A stretch of DNA of 64,000 nt from an uncultured delta proteobacterium (GTDB lineage: Bacteria; Desulfobacterota; Desulfobulbia; Desulfobulbales; Desulfurivibrionaceae): NCBI GenBank assembly GCA_903869265.1, contig CAIPYE010000014.1:1-64000 (forward strand), in the 5' to 3' direction. The notes beneath the pieces are model-generated. The model saw only the letters and a program-made list of their open reading frames with translations. It ran no database searches and was not told where the DNA came from. The position numbers and the translations under genes are program-made. Numbering within the stretch: the first letter of the stretch is position 1; each line of letters opens with the position of its first letter. Of the stretch, positions 55,905 through 64,000 are shown piece by piece.

Positions 55905-57062
55905 GTGAACTGTCCAAAATGCGGCCATGCGCAAGCTGGCGAGAAAGAATGCGAACGGTGCGGGGTAATCTTTGCCCGGCTCCAGAAAAAGGAAGAGGAC
56001 AAGGAGCTGCCGAGCCAGGGCGAAGTGGAGACCGCTCCCGTCGCACCGCCGAAGGCGTCATCTGGGTTTGGAGGCTGGGTCTTTGCCGTGCTGATTGGGG
56101 TGTTGGCGGGCTGGTATGTGTTTGCGCCGAAACAGTTGCCAGCGCCGGATGGTGGGCAGCCTGCGGTTGTTTCTTCCGCCGAGCAGGAGGGGAAAAGCGC
56201 TGTGCAGCAGTCGATGCCGCAGCAAGGGGGGTCGAATCAGGACGGCCTTGCCGGAAAACTGGCCGCCGCCTTTCCGGCTGGCAGCCCAGTGGAGCAGGCC
56301 CGCAATGCCACGGTTTATATTAAGACCCCCTGGGGGAGCGGCTCGGGTTTTTTTGTCACGGCCAACGGCTACATCGTCACCAACCGGCATGTGGTGGAAG
56401 TTGACGCCACCCAGCGCAAGGCGCTGAAGGACGACGTGGACAAGATGGCTGCTGAGTTGGAGCGGGACCAGCGGAACAGGGAGGTGCTGGAAAGACAGCT
56501 TGCCAGCATCCGGGACGTCGGGGTGCGGCGGCAGGTGGAAGAGTCGCTGCAGAAGGGACGGGAGGCGCGGGAGAAATACAGCGCCCTGCGTCAGGAGAAA
56601 ATCGATCGGTTGCAGCGGATCGAACGGTCCTCATGGAGTTCCGATATCAAGGTTGTCCTGATCGACGGCAGCGAATTAGCCGTGCAAACTCTCAAGATGA
56701 GCGACCGTGCCGATCTGGCCCTGCTCTCGGTGGATTGCTACAACGCGCCTTTTATCCGGCCAGTAACGGACAATCACCATTTTGGCCAAGGCCAGAAGGT
56801 CTATTCCATCGGCAACCCCATGGGGTTACGGCATACCGTGACCAGCGGGATCATTTCCGGCTACCGGGAGCACAAGGGGAGGAATTTCATCCAGACCGAT
56901 GCCCCGATCAACCCTGGCAACAGCGGCGGGCCGCTGATTGACGAGCAGGGCGGACTCATCGGCATCAACACCATGGTTCTCCGCGACGCCCAGGGAATCG
57001 GCTTTGCCGTGCCTTTCCAGGAGGTCAAGGCGGAATTCGGCCAGTATCTGGGGGAGATGTGA
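55905..57062 (+). CDS. Zinc-ribbon, membrane-anchored trypsin-like (HtrA-type) protease
   Basis: From the GTG at 55905 (GGGAGGCG upstream) the 385-residue protein begins with a zinc ribbon of four cysteines (CPKC and CERC, residues 3-19), then a membrane helix (WVFAVLIGVLAGWYVF), a Gln-rich linker and a chymotrypsin-fold protease. His is in VTNRHVVEV, Asp in DRADLALL and Ser in NPGNSGGPL. A coiled region (KMAAELERDQRNREVLERQLASIRD) is inserted between the His and Asp motifs. No PDZ domain is present. Its GAGATGTGA end overlaps the hslO start (GTG at 57059), so the two are coupled. Confidence 0.88.
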   Translation: MNCPKCGHAQAGEKECERCGVIFARLQKKEEDKELPSQGEVETAPVAPPKASSGFGGWVFAVLIGVLAGWYVFAPKQLPAPDGGQPAVVSSAEQEGKSAVQQSMPQQGGSNQDGLAGKLAAAFPAGSPVEQARNATVYIKTPWGSGSGFFVTANGYIVTNRHVVEVDATQRKALKDDVDKMAAELERDQRNREVLERQLASIRDVGVRRQVEESLQKGREAREKYSALRQEKIDRLQRIERSSWSSDIKVVLIDGSELAVQTLKMSDRADLALLSVDCYNAPFIRPVTDNHHFGQGQKVYSIGNPMGLRHTVTSGIISGYREHKGRNFIQTDAPINPGNSGGPLIDEQGGLIGINTMVLRDAQGIGFAVPFQEVKAEFGQYLGEM

Positions 57063-57976
57063 GACAGTCAACTGACGGGCGCACCCGGTTTTTGCTGGGC
57101 GACAAAGCCGTGCGCGGCGTGCTGGTGCGGGGCACCGATTTGGTCAACGAGATGCAGACCAGGCACGGGCTTGGGTTGCTGGAAACCCTGGTGCTGGGGC
57201 ATGGTTGTCTGGCCGCGACCCTGCTGGCCACAAGCCTGAAAGGGGACAAGGATCGGCTTGCCCTGCGGGTTGAGTGTTCCGGCCCGATCAAGGGGCTGGT
57301 GGCAGAGGGTAACGCTGCGGGCGAGGTGCGCGGCTACCTGCGGCAGAACCCGATTCCCCTGGAAAAGCCCCTGGAATCGTTCGACCTGGCCCCGTTTTTC
57401 GGAGCGGGATTTCTCTCGGTGAGCACCCATCTGGAAGGCGGTAGCCAGCCGTTTACCGGCACTATCATGCTGGAGCACGGCAACCTGGCTCTGGATCTCA
57501 GCCAGTATTTCCAGACTTCGGAGCAGACCCCCACCGCCATAGCGCTGAGCATCCAGTTCGACAGCGATGGCCTGCCGGTTGGCGCTGGCGGTCTGTTGCT
57601 GCAGGCCATGCCCGGGGTTGAGCCTGTTCTGATGGGGGAATTGGAGGAATGCTTTGCGGGGTTGCCTTCCTTGGGGAGTTATTTTTCCGAAGGCGGCGGA
57701 GCGGAGGGCTTGCTTGCGGAACAGTTCGGCGCTTTTCAGCCGGAAATCCTTACCACCACGACGGTTGCCTTTGCCTGCCCCTGCTCCAAAGAAAATATCT
57801 CCGCCCGCCTCCTGACCCTGCCGGAAGAGGATCTCGATGAGTTGCGCAGCGGCCCGTTTCCCGTGGAGACCTGCTGCCATTACTGCAATACCACCTATCT
57901 TTTTAATCGAGAGGAGATGGAAGGGCGTGGTTGGAAAGACAAGGGGGGGAAACGTTCTTTCAGCAGGCACCCTTGA
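57059..57976 (+). CDS. hslO: Redox-regulated chaperone Hsp33
   Basis: Hsp33 protects proteins from oxidative unfolding. The 305-residue protein contains the zinc-binding redox switch CPCS (CxC) and CCHYCN (CxxC) near its C-terminus, and typical motifs [34 protein letters not shown] and [13 protein letters not shown]. The GTG start overlaps the last bases of the protease gene by 4, so translation is probably coupled. The gene converges with rpe and overlaps its end by 17 bases. Confidence 0.96.
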   Translation: MRQSTDGRTRFLLGDKAVRGVLVRGTDLVNEMQTRHGLGLLETLVLGHGCLAATLLATSLKGDKDRLALRVECSGPIKGLVAEGNAAGEVRGYLRQNPIPLEKPLESFDLAPFFGAGFLSVSTHLEGGSQPFTGTIMLEHGNLALDLSQYFQTSEQTPTAIALSIQFDSDGLPVGAGGLLLQAMPGVEPVLMGELEECFAGLPSLGSYFSEGGGAEGLLAEQFGAFQPEILTTTTVAFACPCSKENISARLLTLPEEDLDELRSGPFPVETCCHYCNTTYLFNREEMEGRGWKDKGGKRSFSRHP

Positions 57977-58616
57977 GTTCGGTTATCACCTTGGCATAGT
58001 CTTTCTGACCAAACACGGCGGAACCGGCCACGAAGATATTGGCCCCGGCTGCGGCAATGGGTCCGATGGTCTTCGGGCTCACTCCGCCGTCCACCTCGAT
58101 GCCCACGCTCAGCCCCCGATCGTCGATCATCTTTTTAAGCTGCTTGATCTTGGCCAGGGAGCTTTCGATGAACGACTGTCCGCCAAAGCCGGGGTTGACA
58201 GTCATCAGCATGACCAGATCCAGATCGGGCAGGATCTCCTCCAGGCTGGTGAGCGGGGTGGCCGGGTTGAGCACCGCTCCTGCCTTCTTGCCCAGCTCCT
58301 TGATGCGGTGGATGGTCCGGTGCAGGTGATAGCCGGTTTCCACATGCACCGTGATCCAATCCGCCCCGGCATTGGCAAAATCCTCGAGATAGCGGTCGGC
58401 GTTTTCAATCATCAGGTGGACATCCAGCGGCAGGTCGGTGATCTTGCGCACCGCTTTGACCACCAAGGGGCCGATGGTGATGTTGGGCACGAAATGGCCG
58501 TCCATTACGTCGATGTGGATCACGTCCGCGCCACCCTTGGCCACAGCGGTTATTTCTTCTCCCAGCCGGGCGAAATCCGCGGAAAGGATGGAGGGGGCGA
58601 TCATGGTTTTGAGCAT
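57960..58616 (-). CDS. rpe: Ribulose-phosphate 3-epimerase
   Basis: Rpe interconverts ribulose 5-phosphate and xylulose 5-phosphate in the pentose phosphate pathway. The 218-residue TIM barrel shows [53 protein letters not shown] and [10 protein letters not shown]. The ATG at 58616 lies just one base past the stop of the M16 peptidase gene, so translation may be coupled; the MIAPS ATG at 58604 is another possibility. Confidence 0.97.
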   Translation of the reverse strand: MLKTMIAPSILSADFARLGEEITAVAKGGADVIHIDVMDGHFVPNITIGPLVVKAVRKITDLPLDVHLMIENADRYLEDFANAGADWITVHVETGYHLHRTIHRIKELGKKAGAVLNPATPLTSLEEILPDLDLVMLMTVNPGFGGQSFIESSLAKIKQLKKMIDDRGLSVGIEVDGGVSPKTIGPIAAAGANIFVAGSAVFGQKDYAKVITELKGAC

Positions 58617-58617
58617 A

Positions 58618-61455
58618 TTATTCACCGATCTCTTCTGAAGGAATGTCTGAAGGAGTGGCCGCGGGGGCAACCTCGGGCTGCGCTTGAGGCGTTTCTTGGG
58701 GAGTCTCCTGGGGTTCTTGAGGCTCCGGAGCCGAAAGAAGGGGGGCGGCCGCCCCTACGGTAACCTGCACATAGTTATTAGGCCGGATATATTTACGTCC
58801 CATGGCCAGGACGGTTTGGGCATCGACCTGTTCGATGGCATGCACATACCGGTTGCCGAAATCCTGTCCCAAGCCGTAGGTTTCGTTCAGGGCCATTTCC
58901 AAGGCCTGATTGCCGCGGGTCTGCAATCCCAGCTCGTAATTGGAGATCAGGACGTTTTTGGCCTTGGCCAGCTCTTCCTCGCTGAGCACCTCTTCCATCA
59001 CCCGATAGAGCTGTTGCCAGACCGCCTTGATAGCCTCGTCCTTCTTGTCCGGGCTGGTGCCGATGTAGATGCCAAACGAGCCGGTGTCCAACCCCAGCAG
59101 CGAGAAGGATGAAAGGCTGTAGGCCAGGCTCTGCTTGTCGCGCAGCTCGGTGAACAACCTGCCGCTCTGGCCGGAAAGGGCGGTGTCCAGCACCTCCAGG
59201 CCGTAGCGGTCTTCGCTGCTCAGGGTGGTGCCGACAAAACCGATGATGATATGCACCTGCTGCTTGTCCCGGGCAATGTTGACAATGTCCGGGCCTGAGG
59301 GCACATCGGGGGGCAGAGCGGTTTCCTCGATCAGCGGTTTTTCCGGCGGGCTTGAATGCCAGACGGAAAAAAGCTGCTCCACCGAATCCCTGACCTTTTC
59401 CGCATCCACGTCGCCTGCCACGGCCAGAACCAGGGCTTCGGGCCTGGCGTGCTCTTGGTACAACCGTTTGAGGTCGGCCACGGTGATGTTGCGGATGACA
59501 GCTTCGTCGCCCTGGGTATTGAGGCCATAGGGATGGTCCATGAACAAGCGTTTGTTGAATTCCCTGAAGGCCAGACTGGGGAGAGAGTCTTCCTGATTCT
59601 TGAGATGGGAGAGCAGTTCCGGCCGGATTTTCTCGGCCTCTGCCGGAGAGAAGGCGGGGGTAATGAGCACATCCCGGACCAGGGTCAACCCCTCCTTGGT
59701 GAAGCGGGATAAAAAGTCGCCTTTTACCCCGAAGGTGTTTTTGCCGTTGAAGCCGCCAAGAGATCCGGCCATATTGGCCACTTTCCTGGCCAGTTTCTCC
59801 GTGCCCAGCTGTTCCGTTCCCTTGGGCAGCAGCTCGCTGATAAAAGCGAAGGCGCCGTTGGTGGTCGCGGTCTCGCCGCGGAGCCCGCCGGGCAGGACGG
59901 CTCGGATGGAAATGGTGGGCACGTCATGACTTTCCCGGACCAGAAGCCGGATGCCGTTTTTCAGGACAAAACGATGGACGTCGGTCAGGTAGGCGTCGCT
60001 TATCTGCGAGGCGGGTTGGCCCAGCTTGGCGGCCGCCTCGGCCCTGGTGATAATCTGGGCCAGTTGCGCCTGCTTCAGGCTGAGGGCGCTGCCAAGCGGG
60101 GCAATAGTGCCCACGGTGAGATGCTCTCCCTTGAGGTAGAAGGCGGCAACCCGTTGGATGTCCTCCTTGCTCACCGCCCGGACCCGCTCGAGATATTTGT
60201 CCTCGCGAGGGTCGCCGGTCAGGAACTCGAAAGAGCCCAAGACCCTGGCCTGGCCTTCGGCCCGCTCCAAGTTGAAGATGAAATCACTTTCCAGATTGCG
60301 TTTTGCCCGGTCAAGCTCCTCATCGCTCACCTTGCTGTATTTCATCCGAAAGATCTCGGTGAGGGTTTCTTCGAGGGCGGGTGCGACCTTGTCCGCGTCC
60401 AGGGTGGCGGTGAATTCCAGCAACCCCGGGTCGCGTGGGGTAAAGGCCGAGCCGTCGATGCGATACACCAGCCCCTTGTCGTTACGCAGCCGGGTATAGA
60501 GGCGGGAGGTTTCGCCGCTGCCAAGAATGCTGGTCATGACATCGAGAACGGCAGCATCCTGCCCTTTGAACGAAGAGCCCGGAAAGGCCAGGGCCATCTG
60601 GGTCTGGTTGACGTCTTCGGTCAGGGCAAAGAAGCGGGTTGCCTTCTGGACAGGTTCCTTGGCAAGGATGGGAGACGGGGCATCGTTTTTGGGCAGATCC
60701 CCCATCAGCGTGTTCACCGTGTCCATCACCTGCTGTACCCGGACATCACCCACCACCACCACGGTGAAATTGCCGGGGTAATAATGTTTTTTCATGTAGT
60801 GGAGGATGTCGTCGCGGCTGATGTCGGTGACGCTTTTCGCTGTGCCGCTGATGGGCAGCCGGTAGGGATGTACCGTGTAGGCATGGGCCATGAGCTCCTG
60901 AAACAAGGCGATATTGGCCCGGTCCTTGCGCATGCGGATCTCTTCCAGCACCACCTTTTTTTCCCGCTCCAGTTCCCCTCCATCGAAATTCGAGTGCAGC
61001 ACTGCGTCGGTGAGCACCTCCAAGGCATCCGCCCAGTTCCGGGAAGAGAGGGTGGCGTGGTAGACCGTGTATTCATAGGAGGTGTAGGCGTTGATCTGAC
61101 CGCCCACCGCCTCGATGGACCCGGCCACCTCGCCGGGTCCGCGGGTGGGGGTGCCCTTGAAGATCATGTGCTCGATGAGATGGGTGATGCCCGCCTCATG
61201 CTTATCCTCGTAGACGCTCCCAGCTTTGACCCAGATCTGCACCGTGGCCACCTTGGTGCCGGGGGTCTCCTTGACCAAAATGGTCAGGCCGTTGGCGAGT
61301 TTATTTTTGTGCAAATGGGGGGCGAGTTCAACAGCTTCAACATAGGTGGAGGTCATGGTTATACACAGGAGAAAAAGGAAGAAAAAGAGTCGGTGCAGCC
61401 GGTGGCAGAACCCGGTTGTGCGCCGTGCGTCTGGCTGATGTGTGGGGCAGGTCAT
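58618..61455 (-). CDS. M16-family zinc peptidase, double-domain, exported
   Basis: The 945-residue protein has a signal sequence ([20 protein letters not shown]) and two M16 halves. The first carries the inverse zinc motif HLIEH, with downstream Glu in [11 protein letters not shown], and the second half lacks that site and is structural. Family signs include [27 protein letters not shown] and a HGINT-like end. It probably degrades small periplasmic peptides. The Glu/Pro/Gln-rich C-terminal tail ([20 protein letters not shown]) is odd. The ATG at 61455 was chosen because the signal follows; ATGs at 61551 and 61356 are alternatives. Confidence 0.93.
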   Translation of the reverse strand: MTCPTHQPDARRTTGFCHRLHRLFFFLFLLCITMTSTYVEAVELAPHLHKNKLANGLTILVKETPGTKVATVQIWVKAGSVYEDKHEAGITHLIEHMIFKGTPTRGPGEVAGSIEAVGGQINAYTSYEYTVYHATLSSRNWADALEVLTDAVLHSNFDGGELEREKKVVLEEIRMRKDRANIALFQELMAHAYTVHPYRLPISGTAKSVTDISRDDILHYMKKHYYPGNFTVVVVGDVRVQQVMDTVNTLMGDLPKNDAPSPILAKEPVQKATRFFALTEDVNQTQMALAFPGSSFKGQDAAVLDVMTSILGSGETSRLYTRLRNDKGLVYRIDGSAFTPRDPGLLEFTATLDADKVAPALEETLTEIFRMKYSKVSDEELDRAKRNLESDFIFNLERAEGQARVLGSFEFLTGDPREDKYLERVRAVSKEDIQRVAAFYLKGEHLTVGTIAPLGSALSLKQAQLAQIITRAEAAAKLGQPASQISDAYLTDVHRFVLKNGIRLLVRESHDVPTISIRAVLPGGLRGETATTNGAFAFISELLPKGTEQLGTEKLARKVANMAGSLGGFNGKNTFGVKGDFLSRFTKEGLTLVRDVLITPAFSPAEAEKIRPELLSHLKNQEDSLPSLAFREFNKRLFMDHPYGLNTQGDEAVIRNITVADLKRLYQEHARPEALVLAVAGDVDAEKVRDSVEQLFSVWHSSPPEKPLIEETALPPDVPSGPDIVNIARDKQQVHIIIGFVGTTLSSEDRYGLEVLDTALSGQSGRLFTELRDKQSLAYSLSSFSLLGLDTGSFGIYIGTSPDKKDEAIKAVWQQLYRVMEEVLSEEELAKAKNVLISNYELGLQTRGNQALEMALNETYGLGQDFGNRYVHAIEQVDAQTVLAMGRKYIRPNNYVQVTVGAAAPLLSAPEPQEPQETPQETPQAQPEVAPAATPSDIPSEEIGE

Positions 61456-61573
61456 GGTCTTTGGCCGAGGGGTTGTAACAAGCGGCGGAAGTGTATTATT
61501 GTCTGGCACACGCAAGCCGGTGTTTTTATGTTGTCTGAGCAGTGTAAACATCTACGGATTCTGCGTCAAGAGA

Positions 61574-62371
61574 TCAGGCAGCCCCAGCGCATTTTCGCCG
61601 GAAGAACAGGATGAGCAGGGCGGTGGCAATCATCAGGCTGCTCAGCAACTGACCCATGGTAAGCACATTGAAGAGAAAGCCGAGCTGAACGTCGGGCTGG
61701 CGAAAGAGTTCGACCACGGTGCGGAAGATTCCGTAGAACAGGAGAAACAGGGCCAGGAGCGAGCCGGTGGGCCAGCGGTGTTTCCAGTATTGGTTTTTTA
61801 AAAGCCAGAGCAGGGAGAAGAGCACGATCCCTTCAAGAAACGCTTCATAGAGCTGGGAGGGGTGGCGCGGGATTGGTCCGCCCGCCGGAAAGACCATGGC
61901 CCAGGGGACATCGCTCATCCGGCCATAGAGTTCGCCGTTGATGAAGTTGCCGATTCGTCCTAACCCCAGACCGATGGGGGTGGTGATGATGTAGACATCC
62001 GCGTTCTCCCAGAAGGGCAACCCTGTGAAGCGGCAGAAGAGCAGACCGCCCAGCAGCATGCCCACCAGCGCCCCGTGAAAGGACATACCGCCCTGCCAGG
62101 TGGCCAGGATATCCTGGGGGTTTGCCAGATAATAGCTGGGGTTGTAGAACAGGACATACCCCAACCGGGCGCCCAGCACCAGGCTGAGGATCAGCACCAG
62201 GTTAAGATTTTCAAAATGCTTGGCCAGTACGGTGAGGTTGTATCGCTTGATCTGATGGCGGACCAGCTGATAGGAGGCGATAAAGCCCAGGACATACATG
62301 AGGCCGTACCAGCGGACCTGGAGGGGGCCAAGGTGGAGGAGGACAGGGTCGATCTCAGGATAAGGAAGCAT
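61574..62371 (-). CDS. lgt: Prolipoprotein diacylglyceryl transferase
   Basis: Lgt adds diacylglyceryl to the lipobox cysteine of prelipoproteins in the inner membrane. The 265-residue protein starts at the ATG 62371 and has multiple membrane helices, with the signature GRIGNFINGELYGR, a RHPSQLYEAFLEG motif and MSFHGALVGMLLGG (the last a variant of HGG). Length and layout are standard. It faces the radical SAM gene head-to-head, leaving 122 bases between starts. Confidence 0.95.
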   Translation of the reverse strand: MLPYPEIDPVLLHLGPLQVRWYGLMYVLGFIASYQLVRHQIKRYNLTVLAKHFENLNLVLILSLVLGARLGYVLFYNPSYYLANPQDILATWQGGMSFHGALVGMLLGGLLFCRFTGLPFWENADVYIITTPIGLGLGRIGNFINGELYGRMSDVPWAMVFPAGGPIPRHPSQLYEAFLEGIVLFSLLWLLKNQYWKHRWPTGSLLALFLLFYGIFRTVVELFRQPDVQLGFLFNVLTMGQLLSSLMIATALLILFFRRKCAGAA

Positions 62372-62493
62372 GATGGGCGGCACAAGGTTAGAAGGTATAA
62401 GGGAAAAACAGGCCAGTGACGGGAGCGCAAAAAACCGGTAGTATGGCACCGTTTCGTGTCCCGCTACTCTAACCGTTCCCGGCAGGTGAGACA

Positions 62494-64000
62494 ATGCAAA
62501 TCAGCCTGATCACCCTCAATGCCCGTTACTCCCATTCCTGCCCGGCGTTGTTCCATGTGCGCAACGCCCTGGCGCAGGCCATGCCGGGAAGCCGGCTGCT
62601 GCTGCGCCAGTTCACCATCAACGATCCCTATTACCAGACCCTGGTCCGGATCACCTCCGACCAGCCCCAGGCCATCTGTTTTTCCGTGTATATCTGGAAC
62701 GCCGAGTACACCATGCGGCTGGTTGGTGACCTGCACCGGATTCTACCCAAAGTCCTGATCATCCTGGGCGGACCGGAGGCAACCTTCATGGCGGTGGAAA
62801 GTCTGCCCGCGGGTTGTACCGTGGTCCGGGGCGAGGTGGAGGGGTTGGGGGATGATTTTTTCCGTGATCTGGCGGCCGGGATCCTGCAGGCCGAATACCT
62901 GGCCGCCAGCGGCCCCTTGTTTGCCATGCCGTACCGGGAATCCGATTTTGCACCGCATCTTGAAAACCGCAATATCTACTACGAATCATCCCGTGGCTGC
63001 CCGTTTTCGTGCAGCTACTGTCTCTCCTCGGTGGGGCAGGGGGTGCGGTATCGGGAGCTGGGCGAGGTGGAACGGGATCTGGCCCAAATCCTTAGCCATG
63101 GCCCGAAGATTATCCGTTTCGTGGACCGGACCTTCAACGCCTTGCCCGAGCGGGCCCTGGCCATCTGGCGCTGGCTCCTTGCCCAACCGGGCGAGACCCT
63201 CTTTCATTTCGAGATCGCCCCGGATCTGTTCAGCGAAGAGATGCTCTCCTTTCTGGCCGAGGTGCCCCAAGGCCGCTTCCAGTTTGAAATCGGCTTGCAG
63301 TCCACCAACCCAGCCACCCTGGAGGCGGTGAACCGGAGGATGGATTTGGCCAGGGCTGGGGAGAACATCCGTCGTCTGGTGGCCGCAGGCAACATCCACC
63401 TGCATCTTGACCTGATCCTCGGGCTTCCCTGTGAAACCGAGGCAACTTTCCGCACCTCGCTGAACGAGGCCTTTGCCATGGCACCCCACCATCTCCAGAT
63501 GGGGTTGCTCAAGGTTTTGCCAGGCACCGCGATCAGTCGGGCCGCGGAGGAATTTGGCCTCGTCAGCTCGGCCACCCCTCCTTATTCGGTGCTGGCCACC
63601 CGCTGGCTGGACCATGCGGACCTGCGCCGACTTTTTTGGCTGGGTGAGTGTTTGGAGGGTTTTTACAACAACCGGTTTTTTCGGAACATCTTGGAGTACA
63701 TCAGAAAAACAGGAGAGGAGCCCTTCGGTTTTTTTGCGCAACTGCTCACCATCTGCCAGGGGGCGGATTTTTTCGCCTTGGCGAAAACTCAGGAGTTCAT
63801 GACCAGGATGTTGGTTGAGCTTGCCCAGGATAGGACGGATGGCGAGCTGTTTTGCGAACTGGTGCGGTTTGACTGGCTGGTGAGCGGGCAGCGGCTGTCG
63901 GCGCCATTGCTGGATGCGGAGTCGTCCAAGGAGATCAGGGATCACCTCTGGCGCCGTCTGCCGGAAGAGCTGCCGCCCCATTATGCCCGGTTGACCAGAA
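62494..64000 (+). CDS. B12-binding-domain radical SAM protein (DUF4080-type), C-terminus outside window
   Basis: The visible 502 residues start at the ATG 62494 behind AGGTGAG. A Rossmann B12-binding-like domain (MQISLITLNARYSHSCPALFHVRNA, IWNAEYTMRLVGDLHRI, ILGGPEATF) is followed by a radical SAM core with the CxxxCxxC cluster motif RGCPFSCSYCLSS, and GNIHLHLDLILGLPCETEATF. A C-terminal segment of DUF4080 type (WLDHADLRRLFWLGECLEGFYNN) begins. The family performs radical methylation or ring-forming chemistry of unknown substrate; this protein runs past the window edge. Confidence 0.9.
   Translation, partial: MQISLITLNARYSHSCPALFHVRNALAQAMPGSRLLLRQFTINDPYYQTLVRITSDQPQAICFSVYIWNAEYTMRLVGDLHRILPKVLIILGGPEATFMAVESLPAGCTVVRGEVEGLGDDFFRDLAAGILQAEYLAASGPLFAMPYRESDFAPHLENRNIYYESSRGCPFSCSYCLSSVGQGVRYRELGEVERDLAQILSHGPKIIRFVDRTFNALPERALAIWRWLLAQPGETLFHFEIAPDLFSEEMLSFLAEVPQGRFQFEIGLQSTNPATLEAVNRRMDLARAGENIRRLVAAGNIHLHLDLILGLPCETEATFRTSLNEAFAMAPHHLQMGLLKVLPGTAISRAAEEFGLVSSATPPYSVLATRWLDHADLRRLFWLGECLEGFYNNRFFRNILEYIRKTGEEPFGFFAQLLTICQGADFFALAKTQEFMTRMLVELAQDRTDGELFCELVRFDWLVSGQRLSAPLLDAESSKEIRDHLWRRLPEELPPHYARLTR

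Overview
The window looks like a chromosomal segment of an anaerobic, Gram-negative, sulfur-metabolising bacterium, most likely a Desulfobacterota (Desulfobulbia-type) organism. This placement is inferred from gene content: a selenocysteine-containing SelD beside a DUF3343 (Se/S carrier-like) protein, a corrinoid methyltransferase of AcsE type and a RACE/AcsV-type corrinoid activator (Wood-Ljungdahl pathway), rubredoxin, a superoxide-reductase-like exported protein, a bacteriohemerythrin and many c-di-GMP proteins. Lgt and a heptose adenylyltransferase domain indicate a diderm envelope. No rRNA, tRNA, CRISPR array or complete insertion sequence was seen.

Layout. 1-4412 (minus): hybrid sensor kinase (cut by the window edge), selD with an in-frame UGA and a SECIS-like hairpin, a DUF3343 gene, and gpsA. 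4507-6051: an AT-rich SIR2-domain gene, a probable defence gene, lodged between gpsA and gyrA. 6113-12498 (minus): gyrA, gyrB, dnaN, followed by an AT-rich 450-base gap with DnaA-box-like sites, a candidate replication origin. 12949-20516: serine hydrolase, mtnA, comF, NUDIX, ftsH, yqeY, a frameshifted small cytochrome, small unknown genes and a rubredoxin operon. 20670-29401: response regulator-PAS-GGDEF protein, hemerythrin, monomeric isocitrate dehydrogenase, an SOR-like exported protein with a tiny membrane partner, a phosphohexomutase, and then a solitary integron gene cassette with a well-formed attC site. 29534-37365 (minus): class II DAHP synthase, HsdR-N protein, acsE-type methyltransferase, HD-GYP and GGDEF proteins, a DUF4405 membrane protein and a PAS kinase.

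37454-47523: universal stress protein, two low-complexity exported proteins, a parS-like ParB site next to helically spaced TCAACAG repeats, a glycosyltransferase, the AcsV/RACE protein, a ferredoxin-nitroreductase, a sulfite-oxidase-family protein and an esterase gene broken by a 7-base tandem duplication. 47830-51254: diguanylate cyclase, a nitrilase-heptose adenylyltransferase fusion and a conserved unknown. 51563-55754: an operon-like set of three FlgO-like exported proteins and a large single-pass membrane protein whose cytoplasmic part carries repeated FliM-like LDQSDIDSLL peptides. 55905-64000: zinc-ribbon trypsin-like protease, hslO, rpe, an M16 peptidase, lgt and a partial B12-binding radical SAM protein.

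The most unusual points are the FlgO/LDQSDIDSLL locus, the solitary attC cassette, the parS/iteron region, the nitrilase-HldE-C fusion, and the UGA-containing selD. The candidate origin at 12.5 kb and the parS-like site at 39.6 kb are mutually consistent with an origin-proximal location.
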